Assembly (NCBI RefSeq): GCF_963678635.1
Contig: NC_087063.1
Location: 34,508,540-34,572,539, forward strand
DNA length: 64,000 bases
Source: Symsagittifera roscoffensis
Taxonomy: Eukaryota; Xenacoelomorpha; Acoela; Convolutidae
Direction: 5' to 3'
Shown: piece by piece, positions 24,201-34,540 of the stretch
How positions within the stretch are numbered: position 1 is the first letter of the stretch
How the letters are laid out: each line of letters opens with the position of its first letter
Program-made: the position numbers and the translations under genes
The notes under the pieces: generated by a model
Databases searched by the model: none
What the model was told of the DNA's origin: nothing
Seen by the model: the letters and a program-made list of their open reading frames with translations, nothing else

Positions 24201-27200
24201 GAAGATAAATCCAATTTTAAAGTTAAACTTCAAACCGAATGCAAAACTGCCGCCTGTAAACCAAAAAACATCGAAGTAGTCGACGAGATCGAAGTTCTGG
24301 GTGTCACCATAATTTAAAAAAATTATCGTTTTGCCAGCGTTTTCCATTCAAGAGAGATTGATGTTATCATGCAACAAAAAAGAGAGGCATTTGACGCTTT
24401 TTTATGTATCTTTTTTTTTCAACTGCTTATGTAATGTCTGGTCGTAAAATAATCTAAACACGTTTTTTTTTCGGTTAAAACTATCCCATATTTGTTTTTA
24501 ATCGTTGATTCAATTGCATTTCAAAATTTAGAAGAAAAAGAAACACAATAGTCTGAAAATCAATACCTTGGGTTTAGTTGAAACGAGAAGATCAATTATG
24601 TTGTTAATTCGAAAAGTTTGATGGGAGAAAACGTAGCTAATTTTCCATGATTTGAATATTGGTGATATCTTAAACTATCCTTCACGAAGGGATATGGGGC
24701 GTGTAGTAACGAATCCCCCCTTCCTATAAAGAACTAGTTTAAGGGTTAAGCATATGTGAATACTGAACCTAGTAACGAATCTCAGCCCTTTTGCGAAAGG
24801 GGGGAGGGGAAGTTTAAGAGATGTGTGAAAAATAAGCCTCCAAAACCTTCTAGTTTTCGAGATATCGCGTTTATTTGAGTTTTTTGAAACTTTCTGAGTA
24901 AAAAACAAATTTTTCTCGGTGTTTGTTTTCATCTTAATACGATGTAGTCCATTTGATTTATTGGGTGGAAAACTTTTTTGAGTTTTTTCTTCAAATTTTA
25001 ATAACATTATTTTGGCAGCTGATTAGTGCGGTCATGATAGTGATTGATAATTAGTTTCTGTATCTGCTTGTCAATTGATGAAATTTAAAATTATTTAACT
25101 TGTTAGAAATTCATTCAGAAAAACAAACATTATTTGTTGCTATTTGTTAATTTGATTTGTTGTTATTTATAACATATTTACTTGCAGTATATGGGCAGAC
25201 GCTTGGTGGATTTCATGATCCCGTTGTCTGTCCTCTCCAGATTTTGTTGCATTATGTATAATTTGATGAGAAATAAGTTCCTTCTTTTATCCGCCCGAAG
25301 CTATTGCACCCTAGGGTATATGTACCGGTGTTGTGTTTCAGTGATCGTGATTCCGACTGTGGTAATCAGTGTGATCTGCATGTTTGTGTTTCTAATACCA
25401 AATGGCTCCACTGAGAAGATCGCCTACAGCATGAGTATGATGCTGACTCTCTACGTGAATCTGCTGACTGTGGCCAACCGCATTCCGAACAACAGTAACA
25501 AATATCCCTACATTGGAGTGTACTATCTAGTCTGTATATTCCTTATTGCCACGTCTCTTTTACAGGTGAGGAAGGGAGCTGGATCAAAACTTCGTGCAAT
25601 AAAGATTAAGATATAGAACATTTAAATTATGTGTGCGTTTGTGTTTGTTTTGAGTCACCGATCGCTTTGCAAGTAGCACTATAAATATGATCCTTTAACA
25701 TTGGATTTATTAGATGCAGATTACTCAATTATCCAACTTTTCCAACTGCTTTCCTTTTCCAATCCAACTTGCATAAAAAAGTGCCGTTTTGGTGAGTAAA
25801 TTTATTGGCAGATTAATATCATGTATTCTCCGCTTTTTCACTGTTTAGTGTTTCGGTTTTTAAGCGTCAGTAGCACATTTGAGGGCAGTCAATTCCGATA
25901 CTCGAGGCCTGTGGTTCGACTCCCGTCGAGGGCATTTACTTTTCAATACTCAATTTTGTTTGAAAAACATTGAAGTTCTCGACTTCATCTAAATTTTTTC
26001 TTATTTTTGGAACTATTTTCTTCAATTATTGTGTTCGAAACATTCTGTGCTACTTCATGCAGTGCACAGTCATCGGCTATCCGTGTCATGTTTCGTTGTG
26101 AATAATAGCGAAAGGAAGCAAGAACAGATCTGAAACTAAGAACATGACAACGTTTTCTGGTGGCTAAAAATATATCCTTAGGATGTTTCTATCCATATAC
26201 AGTTATGATCAAAACTTTTGTTTCGGTTAAAATCTTGGGCGGGCTTGAGCTGATATTGTTATTCGTTTGGTCTTCGCTTGGCCGGAAAACAGGTAAACGT
26301 AATTCTCTGGCACAAATGTCACTTCGAATTCTCTAATATAACTTATAGCTACCATTGTGACTGCACAATCTGAACAAGCCGCCCTCCCTAAGTTATACAA
26401 TTTTAACTAGCTCTAAAGTATTGGTTTTTATAAGAAAATGTCTTCAAATTTGTAGAGCATATAGCTTTTTGCGGCGGCATGATTTATGGATTTGCGCTTG
26501 ATCAAGTTTAAGTAAGAGCTTATTTTAACGAATGTGATGAAGCATTAAGAGTCGAAAGGGCGTGGCGTGGTAATAAATGGACCCAGTAGCGGCTTTGACA
26601 TAAATTTGTAAATCTCAATGAATATGAAGTAAATTGATTGCTGACTTTGATATCGGTCATGGAAGGGTTCAAGAAGCATTTGACTCTGTTGCCAGGCGTA
26701 TGCTTCACCCTAAGTAACATTGGCATCAGTAATCTGACAAAACTCTTCGAATTATTTAGAAAACTTGAACTCTCAACAATCTGAACTTTAAATTAAAGGA
26801 CTTAATTAAAAAAAGACGTAAAATAATGATTGTGTTTTGCATTCTAGTCGACCCTTGCTCTGACGATGCACTTCAAGAGTGTGGAATCTACCAGGGCCCC
26901 CATGTGGCTGAGGAAGAGAGTACAGTGTGTGGCATTTGTGGCCGCCAGAGTGGCCTTTGTGAAACACCTTATGCCCCTGGATCTTGTATACTTCATGGAC
27001 GCACAGGACGTATTCAAACCACTGCATCCCAAATGGGAACTGTGAGTTCAGAATTGGCTGCATTTGTCGAAAATGGAGCTTTTAATTTGAAACTGAAATT
27101 ATTTTTGAAATAAATACATACATAACAAATATAAAATAAATACATTTATTGAAATGATTTTCTCAAAATTGTTCAGTGTAATTTATGATCTTAAAAGCTT

Positions 27201-27636
27201 CATTTTTTGTTCGAAAAGTTTTGATGCTCTCTTGGCACCCTTAAATTTCGTAGTGAACGATTATTTCAAGTAGTTAAAAATCAGGTTATCCATTTATTCG
27301 ATGCTAGTAGATTCAGTCCAATTGAAATGTATGTACGAACAGCGAAAAGTTACTTGACTGTAATCTTTCTTGAATTTTTTCAGGAAAAGAGAGGAGGATG
27401 CGAATAGAAACAAGTTGAATAGTCTGGAAAAATCGATTAAAAGGACTTTTTTGCAGTTCGACTCACTCCGCTATGGTCTGGACAAGTCCTGCTATAAGAA
27501 GCGCAAGCACATTCAAGTTGTAGCCGAGTGGCAACTGATCGCAAAACTCATAGACTTCGTACTCGGCATCTTTTACATAACTGCTACATTGTTCATTAAT
27601 GCATTCATTATTCTGAAAGTGTCCAGATGCTTATAG
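18224..27636 (+). CDS. Cys-loop ligand-gated ion channel subunit (nicotinic-like, non-alpha), nine exons
   Basis: Exons: 18224-18272, 18340-18510, 18694-18765, 18831-18934, 22273-22416, 22584-22761, 25342-25565, 26848-27041, 27384-27636. All junctions are GT-AG and all phases agree, giving 1389 nt and 462 residues. Residues 1-16 (MISLFCMLCFCVLGVV) form a signal peptide. The extracellular domain has loop D LWMLLLWRDEFLSWN, loop A WMPDILVAN, the Cys-loop C-x13-C (CDMDTRHFPWDRQQC, about 147-161) and loop B ASWTNF. The loop C region lacks the vicinal Cys pair, so this is a non-alpha subunit. M1 follows FHRKPGFYVI; M2 is preceded by STEK with Glu at -1' and Leu at 9', which predicts cation selectivity; M3 ends in ATSLLQ. 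The M3-M4 loop is short for a nicotinic subunit (about 110 residues), and M4 is EWQLIAKLIDFVLGIFYI. It should act in the plasma membrane as part of a pentamer; the ligand is unknown. Donor 18946 instead of 18934 would also keep frame. Confidence 0.93.
19190..19690 (+). repeat. Dispersed repeat, copy 1 (about 500-600 bp family)
   Basis: Lies in the long intron between exons 4 and 5 of the channel gene. It shares ordered blocks with 55090-55745 in opposite orientation: AGGGC-AGCCCTGAATG, CAATTTGGAACGATTTTGTTG, AACTTTACAAAAAATAATC, TTTAATGGGGTATA and CACACCGAGCATAAATTTAC. Shorter relatives lie at 54340-54545 and 30780-31380. Termini and target duplications are not resolved, and it has no coding capacity. 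Confidence 0.65.
19876..20050 (+). repeat. tRNA-like SINE candidate, copy 1
   Basis: The module starts with CGGGAACTAGACCTTTTTCCCG (a short hairpin), then ACTTGCTTTATATTTGAAC. It ends in a tRNA-like part: GGCCTAGAAGTAACGCGGTT resembles a pol III A box, and CGGGGGCTGCAGTTTTTT occupies the B box position. The same order occurs at 22065-22235 and 38105-38290, all on the + strand. Box matches are imperfect, so the pol III origin is inference. Confidence 0.5.
20131..20547. mobile_element. Non-autonomous DNA element with 14-bp TIRs, copy 1
   Basis: Left end AAGAGTAATGAACG and right end CGTTCATTACTCTT are perfect reverse complements, 417 bp apart outer to outer. Internal blocks such as TAGTTTCGAAAGTGGAATTTAA and TTTTCTCAAGTTGGGTTAAT recur in copies at 27988-28444 and 40475-40880, with a shorter one at 41923-42225. 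No transposase is encoded. I could not find a clean target duplication, so the superfamily is open. Confidence 0.72.
21440..22060 (-). mobile_element. LINE reverse transcriptase fragment, decayed
   Basis: On the minus strand the translation contains KLPVK followed by GVPQGS (about 21957-21972), then INDLHQMCNNF, then a decayed active-site region, INGAS-like NGASIAN, and FKYLGLYIDDHLTFKSHINY (about 21550-21605). GVPQGS and (K)YLGxxID..L.F..HI are hallmark motifs of the RT domain of non-LTR elements such as Jockey or CR1 relatives. The YADD box is not intact and frames shift several times, so it is dead. It lies inside a channel gene intron, opposite to the gene, and ends where the SINE-like copy 2 begins. 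Confidence 0.72.
22065..22235 (+). repeat. tRNA-like SINE candidate, copy 2
   Basis: Same layout as copy 1: CGGGAACTAGAGTTTTTTCCCG, ACTTGCTTTATCATTGAA, then GGTCTAGAGGTAACTCGGTTGG and GGGGTTGGAGTTTTTTCTG. It ends only about 40 bases before exon 5 of the channel gene (22273), so its pyrimidine-rich tail overlaps the polypyrimidine region of that acceptor. Confidence 0.5.
22880..24330 (+). mobile_element. Decayed hAT-like transposase remnant
   Basis: Lies in the channel gene intron between exons 6 and 7. A 23007-23250 frame holds LADAVFDATMEALNAL and MTDNCNTMRGVHGGF, the latter like the S/TDNCNxMRGxxxGF motif of a hAT-related transposase group, and a second frame continues with VAKMKNVCPKIIDRGQGM. 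Coding-like words continue to about 23460 and again, weakly, at 24030-24330. Several frameshifts and stops make it a pseudogene. No TIRs were found around it. Identification rests on one motif plus context, so it is tentative. Confidence 0.4.
25880..25940 (+). other. tRNA-like promoter remnant (B-box match)
   Basis: GTGGTTCGACTCCCG (about 25910-25924) is close to the pol III B box GGTTCGANNCC. CAGTAGCACATTTGAGGG upstream could be a weak A box. A full cloverleaf with paired acceptor stem is not evident, so this is at best a tRNA-derived repeat piece in the channel gene intron. Confidence 0.3.
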
Positions 27637-27987
27637 AAATATATATTATTTCATAAAAATAATTTTCAACAAGGTTTAGTTAATGCCAAATTTTTGGCTA
27701 TATCAGTGACATTGAGCCACTTAAGCGGTTAAAAAACGGTGCTTCAGTTATTTAGGTTTGCTGACATGGTTATTACAAATTATTGATTTCCGACGTCAAA
27801 ATGAACAGTGTTAGGTTAAATCTTTCCGTCAGATTCTTAGATTGAAAATCATATTGCCAACGGTTTGGCATTAATTATAAATTGTTCAAACTGTTGATCA
27901 AAGTGAACTTAAAGTACCGAGAACTGTTAATGATAAGTTTAGCTGAGGTTCAATCAGCTAGAATATCGCATTGCATCAGCATTTATT

Positions 27988-28444
27988 AAGAGTCGGTGAA
28001 TGTAGTTAAAATGCTTATTTAGGTCGTGGTGATTTTTTTTTTCATTTGTTAAGAAAATTTTTTTAAATGCTATAATATTTTAAATAAACACATTAAATGC
28101 TGTTATATTTCATAGAATTGTATTCATACATTAATATTTTTATGGATGCTTCCTGGTATCTATGTACTATTTGAGTTCAATTCAATTTCATCTGCTAAAA
28201 CACGTAAGTTGCTCCCTCCAAGTATGGAGGTGTAAAGGTCACGTAAAACGTGATAGACTTCTAGTTTCAGAAGTGGAACTTAATTCTAAGATTTCCCAGT
28301 GCAATAAAATTTGATTATTGGTCCAGCTTTCTCAAATTGAGTTAATTTTATTTTTAAAGTGTCAACCATCAGTTAAAATTACAAGAGCTCTAAAGCCCTA
28401 TTTTTTACTTTCGTTTTTCTGTTTCCTTGCGTTCATTGATTCTT
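27988..28444. mobile_element. Non-autonomous DNA element, copy 2
   Basis: Starts AAGAGTCGGTGAATGTAG and ends TTGCGTTCATTGATTCTT, a diverged version of the TIR pair at 20131-20547. It shares internal blocks GAGTTCAATTCAATTTCATCTG, CTTCTAGTTTCAGAAGTGGAA and CAGCTTTCTCAAATTGAGTTAAT. It lies just after the channel gene stop codon. Confidence 0.6.
28083..28088 (+). terminator. AATAAA candidate for the ion channel transcript
   Basis: This is an AATAAA hexamer downstream of the channel stop codon at 27634-27636, about 450 bases away. It lies inside a MITE-like repeat (27988-28444), so its use is uncertain. Confidence 0.25.
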
Positions 28445-30779
28445 TTCCTTTTGTCTGTAGACTGTTTTTTCTGGAGGTCGACCATTTTTATAAGACGTTC
28501 TTGCTTAATTGCTTTTTTTTAAACTGCAAGGTAGCGTTGCAATCTACAGGTTCTACACAAGCTAGTCTATGTCTTAGTAGGCTACATTTTTCCAAAAAAA
28601 CATAGGATTTTTCTGTTTAGTGTCTATTTAAAAATTGATGAACGTAGGGAAGATTCTGATGTAAACCGTGAGAATTTTCAGGAAAAAGCCTTAAAATTTG
28701 ACTTTGATAAGATTTGGTTTTTCTCGCTAACTATCCTACCAAATCTGATATCATAAGTTTAATCGTAAGAGCAGCTTGTTGAAAGCCTACCTTAAGAACT
28801 GACTATGACCAGCTTGTTCAAGAAAAAACTTATGGCCTCCAAACAAGTCCAAGTTTTGAAAATTTGACAAGGTTTTGGAAGCTTTCTGATTTTACGCAAA
28901 AACTACCGTGCCAAATCTCAGATTGTGTTCAATCGAGAAACCCTGTTTTGGGAATATTTTCTGGTTAAGCGGCCACAACCTGATTGTTGTAGAAAAAGAT
29001 CATGGATTTAGAAAAGTCTATGAACCGTTTTTTAAGAACTTTTGACTGTTTTTTAGAAAATTTTTGATATTGTTAAATCAAATCAGATATGAAAAGTTCA
29101 ATTGAAAGAACGATTCAATAATTATTCCTGCTGAATGGGCGACTCCGAAAGTTTTTGTTAGAGAAGTTTTATCTCCTTATGAAAACTGGATATCTCAAAA
29201 TTGTTTATTCTTCTCACTTATTTTAGTAGAGAAATAACTAAAGTTTTGGGCAAAGGCCAATTTTTGAAATCAAAAATTTTTTGTGCCGCGTCAGTATACC
29301 AAAATCATTCAATATCAAACACGTACCTTAGGCTTTTAACGGGTCCCTAGTTGTTTTTTTATCGAGAGGTAAGAATTTTTCGGTTCAAGTTTTTTTTCAC
29401 CATTTAAATATTCGACTTAAGTTGATTCTCATCTTTGTGTTGTATTGCAATTTGTGCGAAGCTCCGCTTTGCCTCTGTCTAATTTTTAGATTTCTGAGCG
29501 CATATTGATACATTAATTTCGAATTGGAAAAATGTTACCTAAAATAGTGTCAACCATAATTTGTTCTTGAAATTCAGAGAGTTTTAAGCTCAGGTTTTTA
29601 TGTTTGAAACTCGAAGTGTCTTTATGTTTTCAAAAAAAGTTTTTATTTATGATCTCTTGCTTTCATGAGTGCATTTCATGACAATTTAGAGAATTGTAGT
29701 TCAACCGTTTGTTTCTAATAACCAAATCGAAAAAAAATTATGCTAGTCAGTTATGCGCAAGTATTATTGAGTTTTCCGGCCATCGTAATTTTATCCTATT
29801 TTTTTAAAATCAAAAACTTTCGTAGATTTTTGGCATCATTAGTTGTCTGATTTTTTTAACCCTGTTAAAATTAAACTAGCCTTAATATCTTGGTTTTCAA
29901 ATAGTGAATACTCGTTATGGCAAAAGGTCTAAAAATAGTCGCCACTGAAACACAGATTGAACAGCAAAAAGAAAACAGACTTGTTCTTGACACTGCGAGA
30001 ACTGTTTTGAAATATTTTTTCAAAATCTGAATCCTTACCAAGAGAAGTTAAGCATGGAACATCACTTGACTCCTCGCGAGTTTGCGCTGAGGTAACAATT
30101 GGTGAAAGTGGCAATGAGAGAAGAATTGAACTCGCTGCAATTCTGTGACGATGGAGTCTGTATCGTCGATACGATGCTAGAAACAAAAAGTCAAAGTTAA
30201 TTTAATTCAAAATTTGGATTTTTTTTAAATTGAGTTTTGAATGTTTCCACCAGTTGACTATACCCGCTCATTTAGTGTCGTACAGAGAATCCATTACATT
30301 ATTTCTGCGCACTAGCTGAGAAATGGAAGCTTCTCTTTGGGTTCCAACATTTAATGTGGGCTTTCCATGCAGTGTAAGTAAACTCCGTTGAGCTACTACT
30401 CTATCGCTTGGGTTGCCGGGTCAGTCATGCTGAATAAGTTTAAGTTTCTCTTACGTTTACAATATTCTGTGCAAGCTATTTACACATTTCTATGCCTTTC
30501 TCAGTTTCCTTCCTATGTCAGACTACTTTTAAAATGATATTGCTGTTACACTTGTAGAAATAAAATGGAAAGTGACCAATAGATGAGCTATCTCCCTACC
30601 AAAAAAATGGCAAAACACAGCAAAGGCGTTATAGTTTGGTTATGTAGCATGCACTCAAGGGGCCAACTGTAGCTATTTTAATGTTAATGTGGAAAAAAAA
30701 ACTGAAAAAAAGCATCAATACTTATTTTGTTTTCTTTTTTGTTTAGGCGATCATTGCTGCAAAGAACGCATAATTCCAG
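28445..30779. other. AT-rich intergenic stretch; one shared repeat segment
   Basis: No gene supported. The part at about 29200-29480 resembles 56390-56640 (shared words: AGAAATAACTRAA, ATCAGTATA, ACACGTACCT, TCCCTAGTTGT and a final GCGAAG...TTTGCCTCTGT). The rest shows no coding pattern or terminal repeats that I can support. Confidence 0.4.
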
Positions 30780-31380
30780 GATTGATGGCGCTCTAATTTT
30801 GTATCTTAATCCGAGTGCTGAATGTTCCGACTGCCCTTTATGATCTATGGAGCAGTAATAACATGAAAAATTAAAGTAATAGGAAAAAATTAAAAGAAAC
30901 AATCTAATAATTTGATTTTTTTTTGTGAAATCATCCCCCCACACGCCATATAAAAAACGAAGTGATAGGTTTCGCTCCTATCACTGGCAAATAAGCTTCC
31001 TTCTTACAATTTGGAACGATTTCTAGGAGAGATTAAATCTCCGCTTACGCGTTAATAGCGAGAAATATCGCTCGTTAATTGTCCCAAATCAGCCAAAATG
31101 GCAATCTTTAAACCCCAATAACTTTACAAAAAAAAGATCATGAGAAATTTAAGCTCAGGGCAACAATAATTTTTGAATGATACAAAAAAATTTCTGTCCA
31201 AAATGGCTAGTTAAAAATTCGAAATTTGTCTGAAGAAAAAACCCACCCGAGCTCAAATATTCCGTTTTTTTTTTCGTTATGAAAGTCGGAACAAAAACTA
31301 TTTTTAGTTTGTCGAATGCAATGAAAGTTTGCATGATGAACAAGAAACCAATAATTTTGAACATAATTGTTCGTTATAAT
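30780..31380 (+). repeat. Dispersed repeat, diverged copy of the 19190/55090 family
   Basis: Shares GAATGTTCCGACTGCC, CAATTTGGAACGATTT, CAATCTTTAAACCCCAATAACTTTACAAAAAA and an ACCCACCCGAGCTCAAAT-like block with copy 1, in the same order and orientation. More diverged than copies 1 and 55090-55745. Confidence 0.5.
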
Positions 31381-31740
31381 TTACATCGTAACATTGTTCT
31401 ATAGCCAAAGTAATACGTTAACCAATTAAGATAATAGAAAAGATTCAATGGGGGTGGGCTGGAAAACAGCCTTTAATTGCTGATTTTTTTCTACACTTAT
31501 GACAGAAAATCTGAACATTCTACTTTTTTCATACTGAGGTAAATGATTGGATTTCGATATGCAAAACTTGGTGTTCCACATTTTTGAGGAATCTGGAGCA
31601 TGGTTTCAAATACTTAAATCGACTTTCATTTGCTTATAAATAAGCACTTATTAAGCTGTCTTGACTTTTTCCTCCCCCTATAAACCATTTTTCGCAAAAA
31701 AAATTTTTTGGTCTAAAAGTCAGATTGTCACAAAAAATGA

Positions 31741-31880
31741 CGGCTCTTTTCCACTCCCAGTACATTTCAAATTTTCAATTTTTTTTTCAGTTGTCTTACA
31801 TATTATTATGCGTGAATGCGTGATTCTACGATGAAAAGTATAAAGAACAAATGTTGTCACAATAGTTATTTTGGAGTCGG
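31741..31880. mobile_element. MITE family A, truncated copy
   Basis: Begins GGCTCTTTTCCACTCCC and continues with TTATTATGCGTGAATGCGTGAT and AAGAACAAATGTTGTCACAATAG, the internal sequence of family A (compare 37670-37881 and 36283-36496). No right TIR is visible. Confidence 0.55.
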
Positions 31881-32175
31881 AGCAAAAAGCAGAATGGTTT
31901 AAGAGCAGAATGCGTCCAAGAGCAGAAAAACAGAAAACTAATGCGGTTAACTTTGAACGAACCTAGACTATGCTCAAAGTTAGCTCATGAAAAATCCATA
32001 TTTCTCTCCTAAATTGGATTTAAGTTTCATGCTTTTAAAAGGCGGGGAAAAGAAAAAGAGAAAAAAACCGATATTTACCGGGCTCCCCTCACCAACCTTG
32101 CATAAGCATCAATTTTATGGTTTAACGAGGAGTTGAGTATGAAGACCAAATATATTTAGCATGGATACTTTTCCA

Positions 32176-32312
32176 GGCTCTTTATCTCCCCCCCCCCCCC
32201 CCCCCCCCCCACCTCACTCAAACATGAATTTTATGGTCTAACGAGTGGTTTTACAAGGTTAATTATGAAGACTAGTAAAAATTTGCAGGTGGGGGGAAAA
32301 GGAAAAAGAGCC
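32176..32312. mobile_element. MITE family B copy with 8-bp target duplication
   Basis: Runs from GGCTCTTTATCTCCCC to GGGGAAAAGGAAAAAGAGCC, flanked by perfect CTTTTCCA duplications at 32168-32175 and 32313-32320. A poly-C run of 23 fills 32188-32210. The target sequence CTTTTCCA is itself part of a family A terminal sequence (GGCTCTTTTCCA), and family A internal sequence follows, so this copy appears inserted into a family A end. Confidence 0.85.
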
Positions 32313-32520
32313 CTTTTCCACTCCCCCCCCCCCCCCGCCTCTCATTTCAAACTTTCAATTTTCTTAATTTTTTACCTGTTATTATGGCTGAATGCGTGAT
32401 GTTACGATTTAAGTTACGAAGAACAAATCTGTTCACAATAGTTAGCTTGTTTACCATGCAAAATTCCATTAAATTATGACCACGCTAAAACTGATATCAT
32501 ATATGGGGGGATTGGAAAAG
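32313..32520. mobile_element. MITE family A, copy adjoining the family B insertion
   Basis: After CTTTTCCACTCCCCC the sequence gives TGTTATTATGGCTGAATGCGTGATGTTACG and GAACAAATCTGTTCACAATAG, matching family A. It ends in GGGGGGATTGGAAAAG, a worn right TIR. The left terminal bases are displaced by the family B copy. Confidence 0.6.
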
Positions 32521-32559
32521 AAGCTTGCCTTGGCGCAACTAGTCCGCATGCCAATTTTG

Positions 32560-32706
32560 GGCTCTTTTTCCTTTTCCCCCACCTGCAATACGGACTAATT
32601 AAGCCATGACAATCATATTTGGTCTTTAAACTCAACCTTGTAAAACCACTCGTTACACCATGAAATCGATGTTTATGTGAGGTTGGGGGGGGGGGGGTGG
32701 AGAGCC
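32560..32706. mobile_element. MITE family B, shorter copy in reverse orientation
   Basis: Begins GGCTCTTTTTCCTTTTCCCCC and ends GGGGTGGAGAGCC. The flanks CAATTTTG (32552-32559) and TAATTTTG (32707-32714) match at 7 of 8 positions, a likely worn target duplication. Internal sequence is the reverse complement of the family B core (GACTAATTAAGCCATGACAA, ACCACTCGTTACACCATGAA), with part missing. Confidence 0.75.
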
Positions 32707-32876
32707 TAATTTTGTAAGAATCGGACACTGTGAAAGAATAAATTAATTTTGCAATTTCGCAAGTGGGGAGGGGTTGGTTGGTAAAGAAAAAAAGAGCCCT
32801 ATTCCAGCGGAAATGGGGGGTCGTTACTCAATTGATTGCTTTATATTACAGTTGCCAGACCAGTAACAAAAACTAT

Positions 32877-33085
32877 GGCTCTTTTTCCTTCCCCCCCCCC
32901 CCACCTCACGCTAGTTTCAACTTATTAGTGTAACGAGTGGTTTTACGAGGTTGAGTATGAAGACCAAATATGTTTGTCGTGGCCTTATTGGTCTGTATGT
33001 AAATTTTCATAACAATCAGACAATGTGGTCAAAAATTTACATGTAAAAAATTGCAGGTGGGGGGGGGGGGAAAGGAAAAAGAGCC
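32877..33085. mobile_element. MITE family B, full copy with 8-bp target duplication
   Basis: A 209-bp element with TIRs GGCTCTTTTTCCTTCCCCC and GGGGGAAAGGAAAAAGAGCC. AAAACTAT is duplicated exactly at 32869-32876 and 33086-33093. Internal sequence is GTAACGAGTGGTTTTACGAGG and TGAAGACCAAATATGTTTGTC. Poly-C at one end and poly-G at the other make complementary arms. An 8-bp duplication points to hAT-like or Merlin-like mobilisation; terminal GG would suit Merlin. Confidence 0.88.
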
Positions 33086-33559
33086 AAAACTATAACCACC
33101 ACAAAAGGGTTTTGGCTATGGATACGTTATAATATGTTGGGGGGGGGGGGGGGGGCTGCAATTGGATATAGCCGAGTATTTAAAGTCACGAAGTTAAAGT
33201 TCTTGTGATTCCTTTTGGAACTAAATTTGACATCTGCTTTGAATGAACCGCGTCTTTTAGAAGTTCCCCATAACTTCAAAATTAATTCTCGGAAGAAGAA
33301 CGACTAAAATGATATGGAAAAGCGTAAGTAAATTTTGATTTTGTGGGTTGGGTCTTTGAAACTGAATATCGTTTTATGGAAAGATAAAGGTTCTTCAGAT
33401 TTCCAGAAAATTGTGCAAATTGATTGATGAGCTAAGTTAACAACTCTAAGCTAGCTTTTAGCTTTTCCAATCCCGTTAGAGTGAAACTCGTGTAGATCAA
33501 ATAACCTTGACTTTTTTATACATTTATATTTTGTTTTTCAAAAAAGAGTTTCGAAAAAG

Positions 33560-33745
33560 ATTTTCTCTCCCCCCCCCTCACCCCACCTCACACGAGCATC
33601 AATTTTATGGTCTAACGAGTGGCTTTACAAGGTTGATTATGAACCAAATATGTTTGTCATGGCCTAATTAGTCTGCATGTCAATTTCGGACATGTGAAGA
33701 GTAATTTTAACTATAAAAATTTGCAGGTAGGGGGAAGAGCCAATT
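33560..33745. mobile_element. MITE family B, worn copy
   Basis: Contains CTCTCCCCCCCCTCACCCCACCTCA, ATTTTATGGTCTAACGAGTGG, GTTTGTCATGGCCTAATTAGTCTGCATG and TTGCAGGTAGGGGGAAGAGCC. The core is well conserved but the left end is eroded and no target duplication is apparent. Confidence 0.65.
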
Positions 33746-33884
33746 CTACAGTTTCCCACTCCGTTTGGTATACTAAAACCGGATTTCCTAAAGACTATTT
33801 AAATTGGCTTATCATTTTATGTACATCATTTTATTTCTGCCTCGTTTCGGTTCTGAGGTAGATCGGTTTCGAGGGAGTGCGGTC

Positions 33885-34090
33885 TGTATTTAGACCATCG
33901 CGTATTCATACTCGTCATTATTTAGACAAATACTGTATGAACCAATCAGAATCGAGATAAGACATAAATAATCCAAAATAAATAATAATTATTTATTAAT
34001 TGCTTCCTTGTCTCGATTCTGATTGGTTAACAGTATTTGTCTAAATACTGACGTGTCTTCTGAATACGCGGTTGTCTTAATACTGCTACG
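33885..34090. mobile_element. Palindromic (foldback) MITE
   Basis: The two halves are near-complete reverse complements. The left arm carries CGCGTATTCATACTCG, ATTTAGACAAATACTG and AACCAATCAGAATCGAGA. The right arm carries TCTCGATTCTGATTGGTT, CAGTATTTGTCTAAAT and GAATACGCG. Only about 50 AT-rich bases separate them. It could fold into a single long hairpin. It is inserted within the left inverted repeat of the 33837-35852 element. Confidence 0.8.
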
Positions 34091-34369
34091 TAACCGGTTT
34101 CGAGTAGCTGGCTGATTGACAACATTTCGGGGGCTACTCTCATGCGCGAAGGACCGAATGAGCGAAAAAATTCGTGAGCGAAAGACCGAAAATAAAATTT
34201 AAAAAGAAGCAATTGCCATTCAATTAAAATGAATTAAATAAAGCAGTATTTTGCTTTTTCCATAACGAAACCCTTGAAATATAAAATTTGTCTAAACTTT
34301 GCGGCGGTCAATGACAATTTGAAAATTTTGCATACTTGCAGTTTGTATATTCGGCCAATATCAATACTC

Positions 34370-34540
34370 GGCTCTTTTCCAGTTCCCCCCTTTTCAAAAT
34401 ACCGAGTTTTATGTTTGTTTTACGTGTTATTACGGCTAAATACGTGATGTTACGTTGTAAAGTATGAAGAACAAATCTGTTCAGAACTGTCGATTTGTTC
34501 ACCACGCCAAATTTCATTGCATTATGACAACGTTACATAG
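34370..34540. mobile_element. MITE family A, copy lacking a clear right end
   Basis: Starts GGCTCTTTTCCAGTTCCCCC, then TTTTCAAAATACCGAG, TTTACGTGTTATTACGGCTAAATACGTGATGTTACG and AAATCTGTTCAGAACTGTCGATTTGTTCACCACG. It reads in the opposite direction to 36283-36496 and 37670-37881. The right TIR is absent. Confidence 0.7.
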
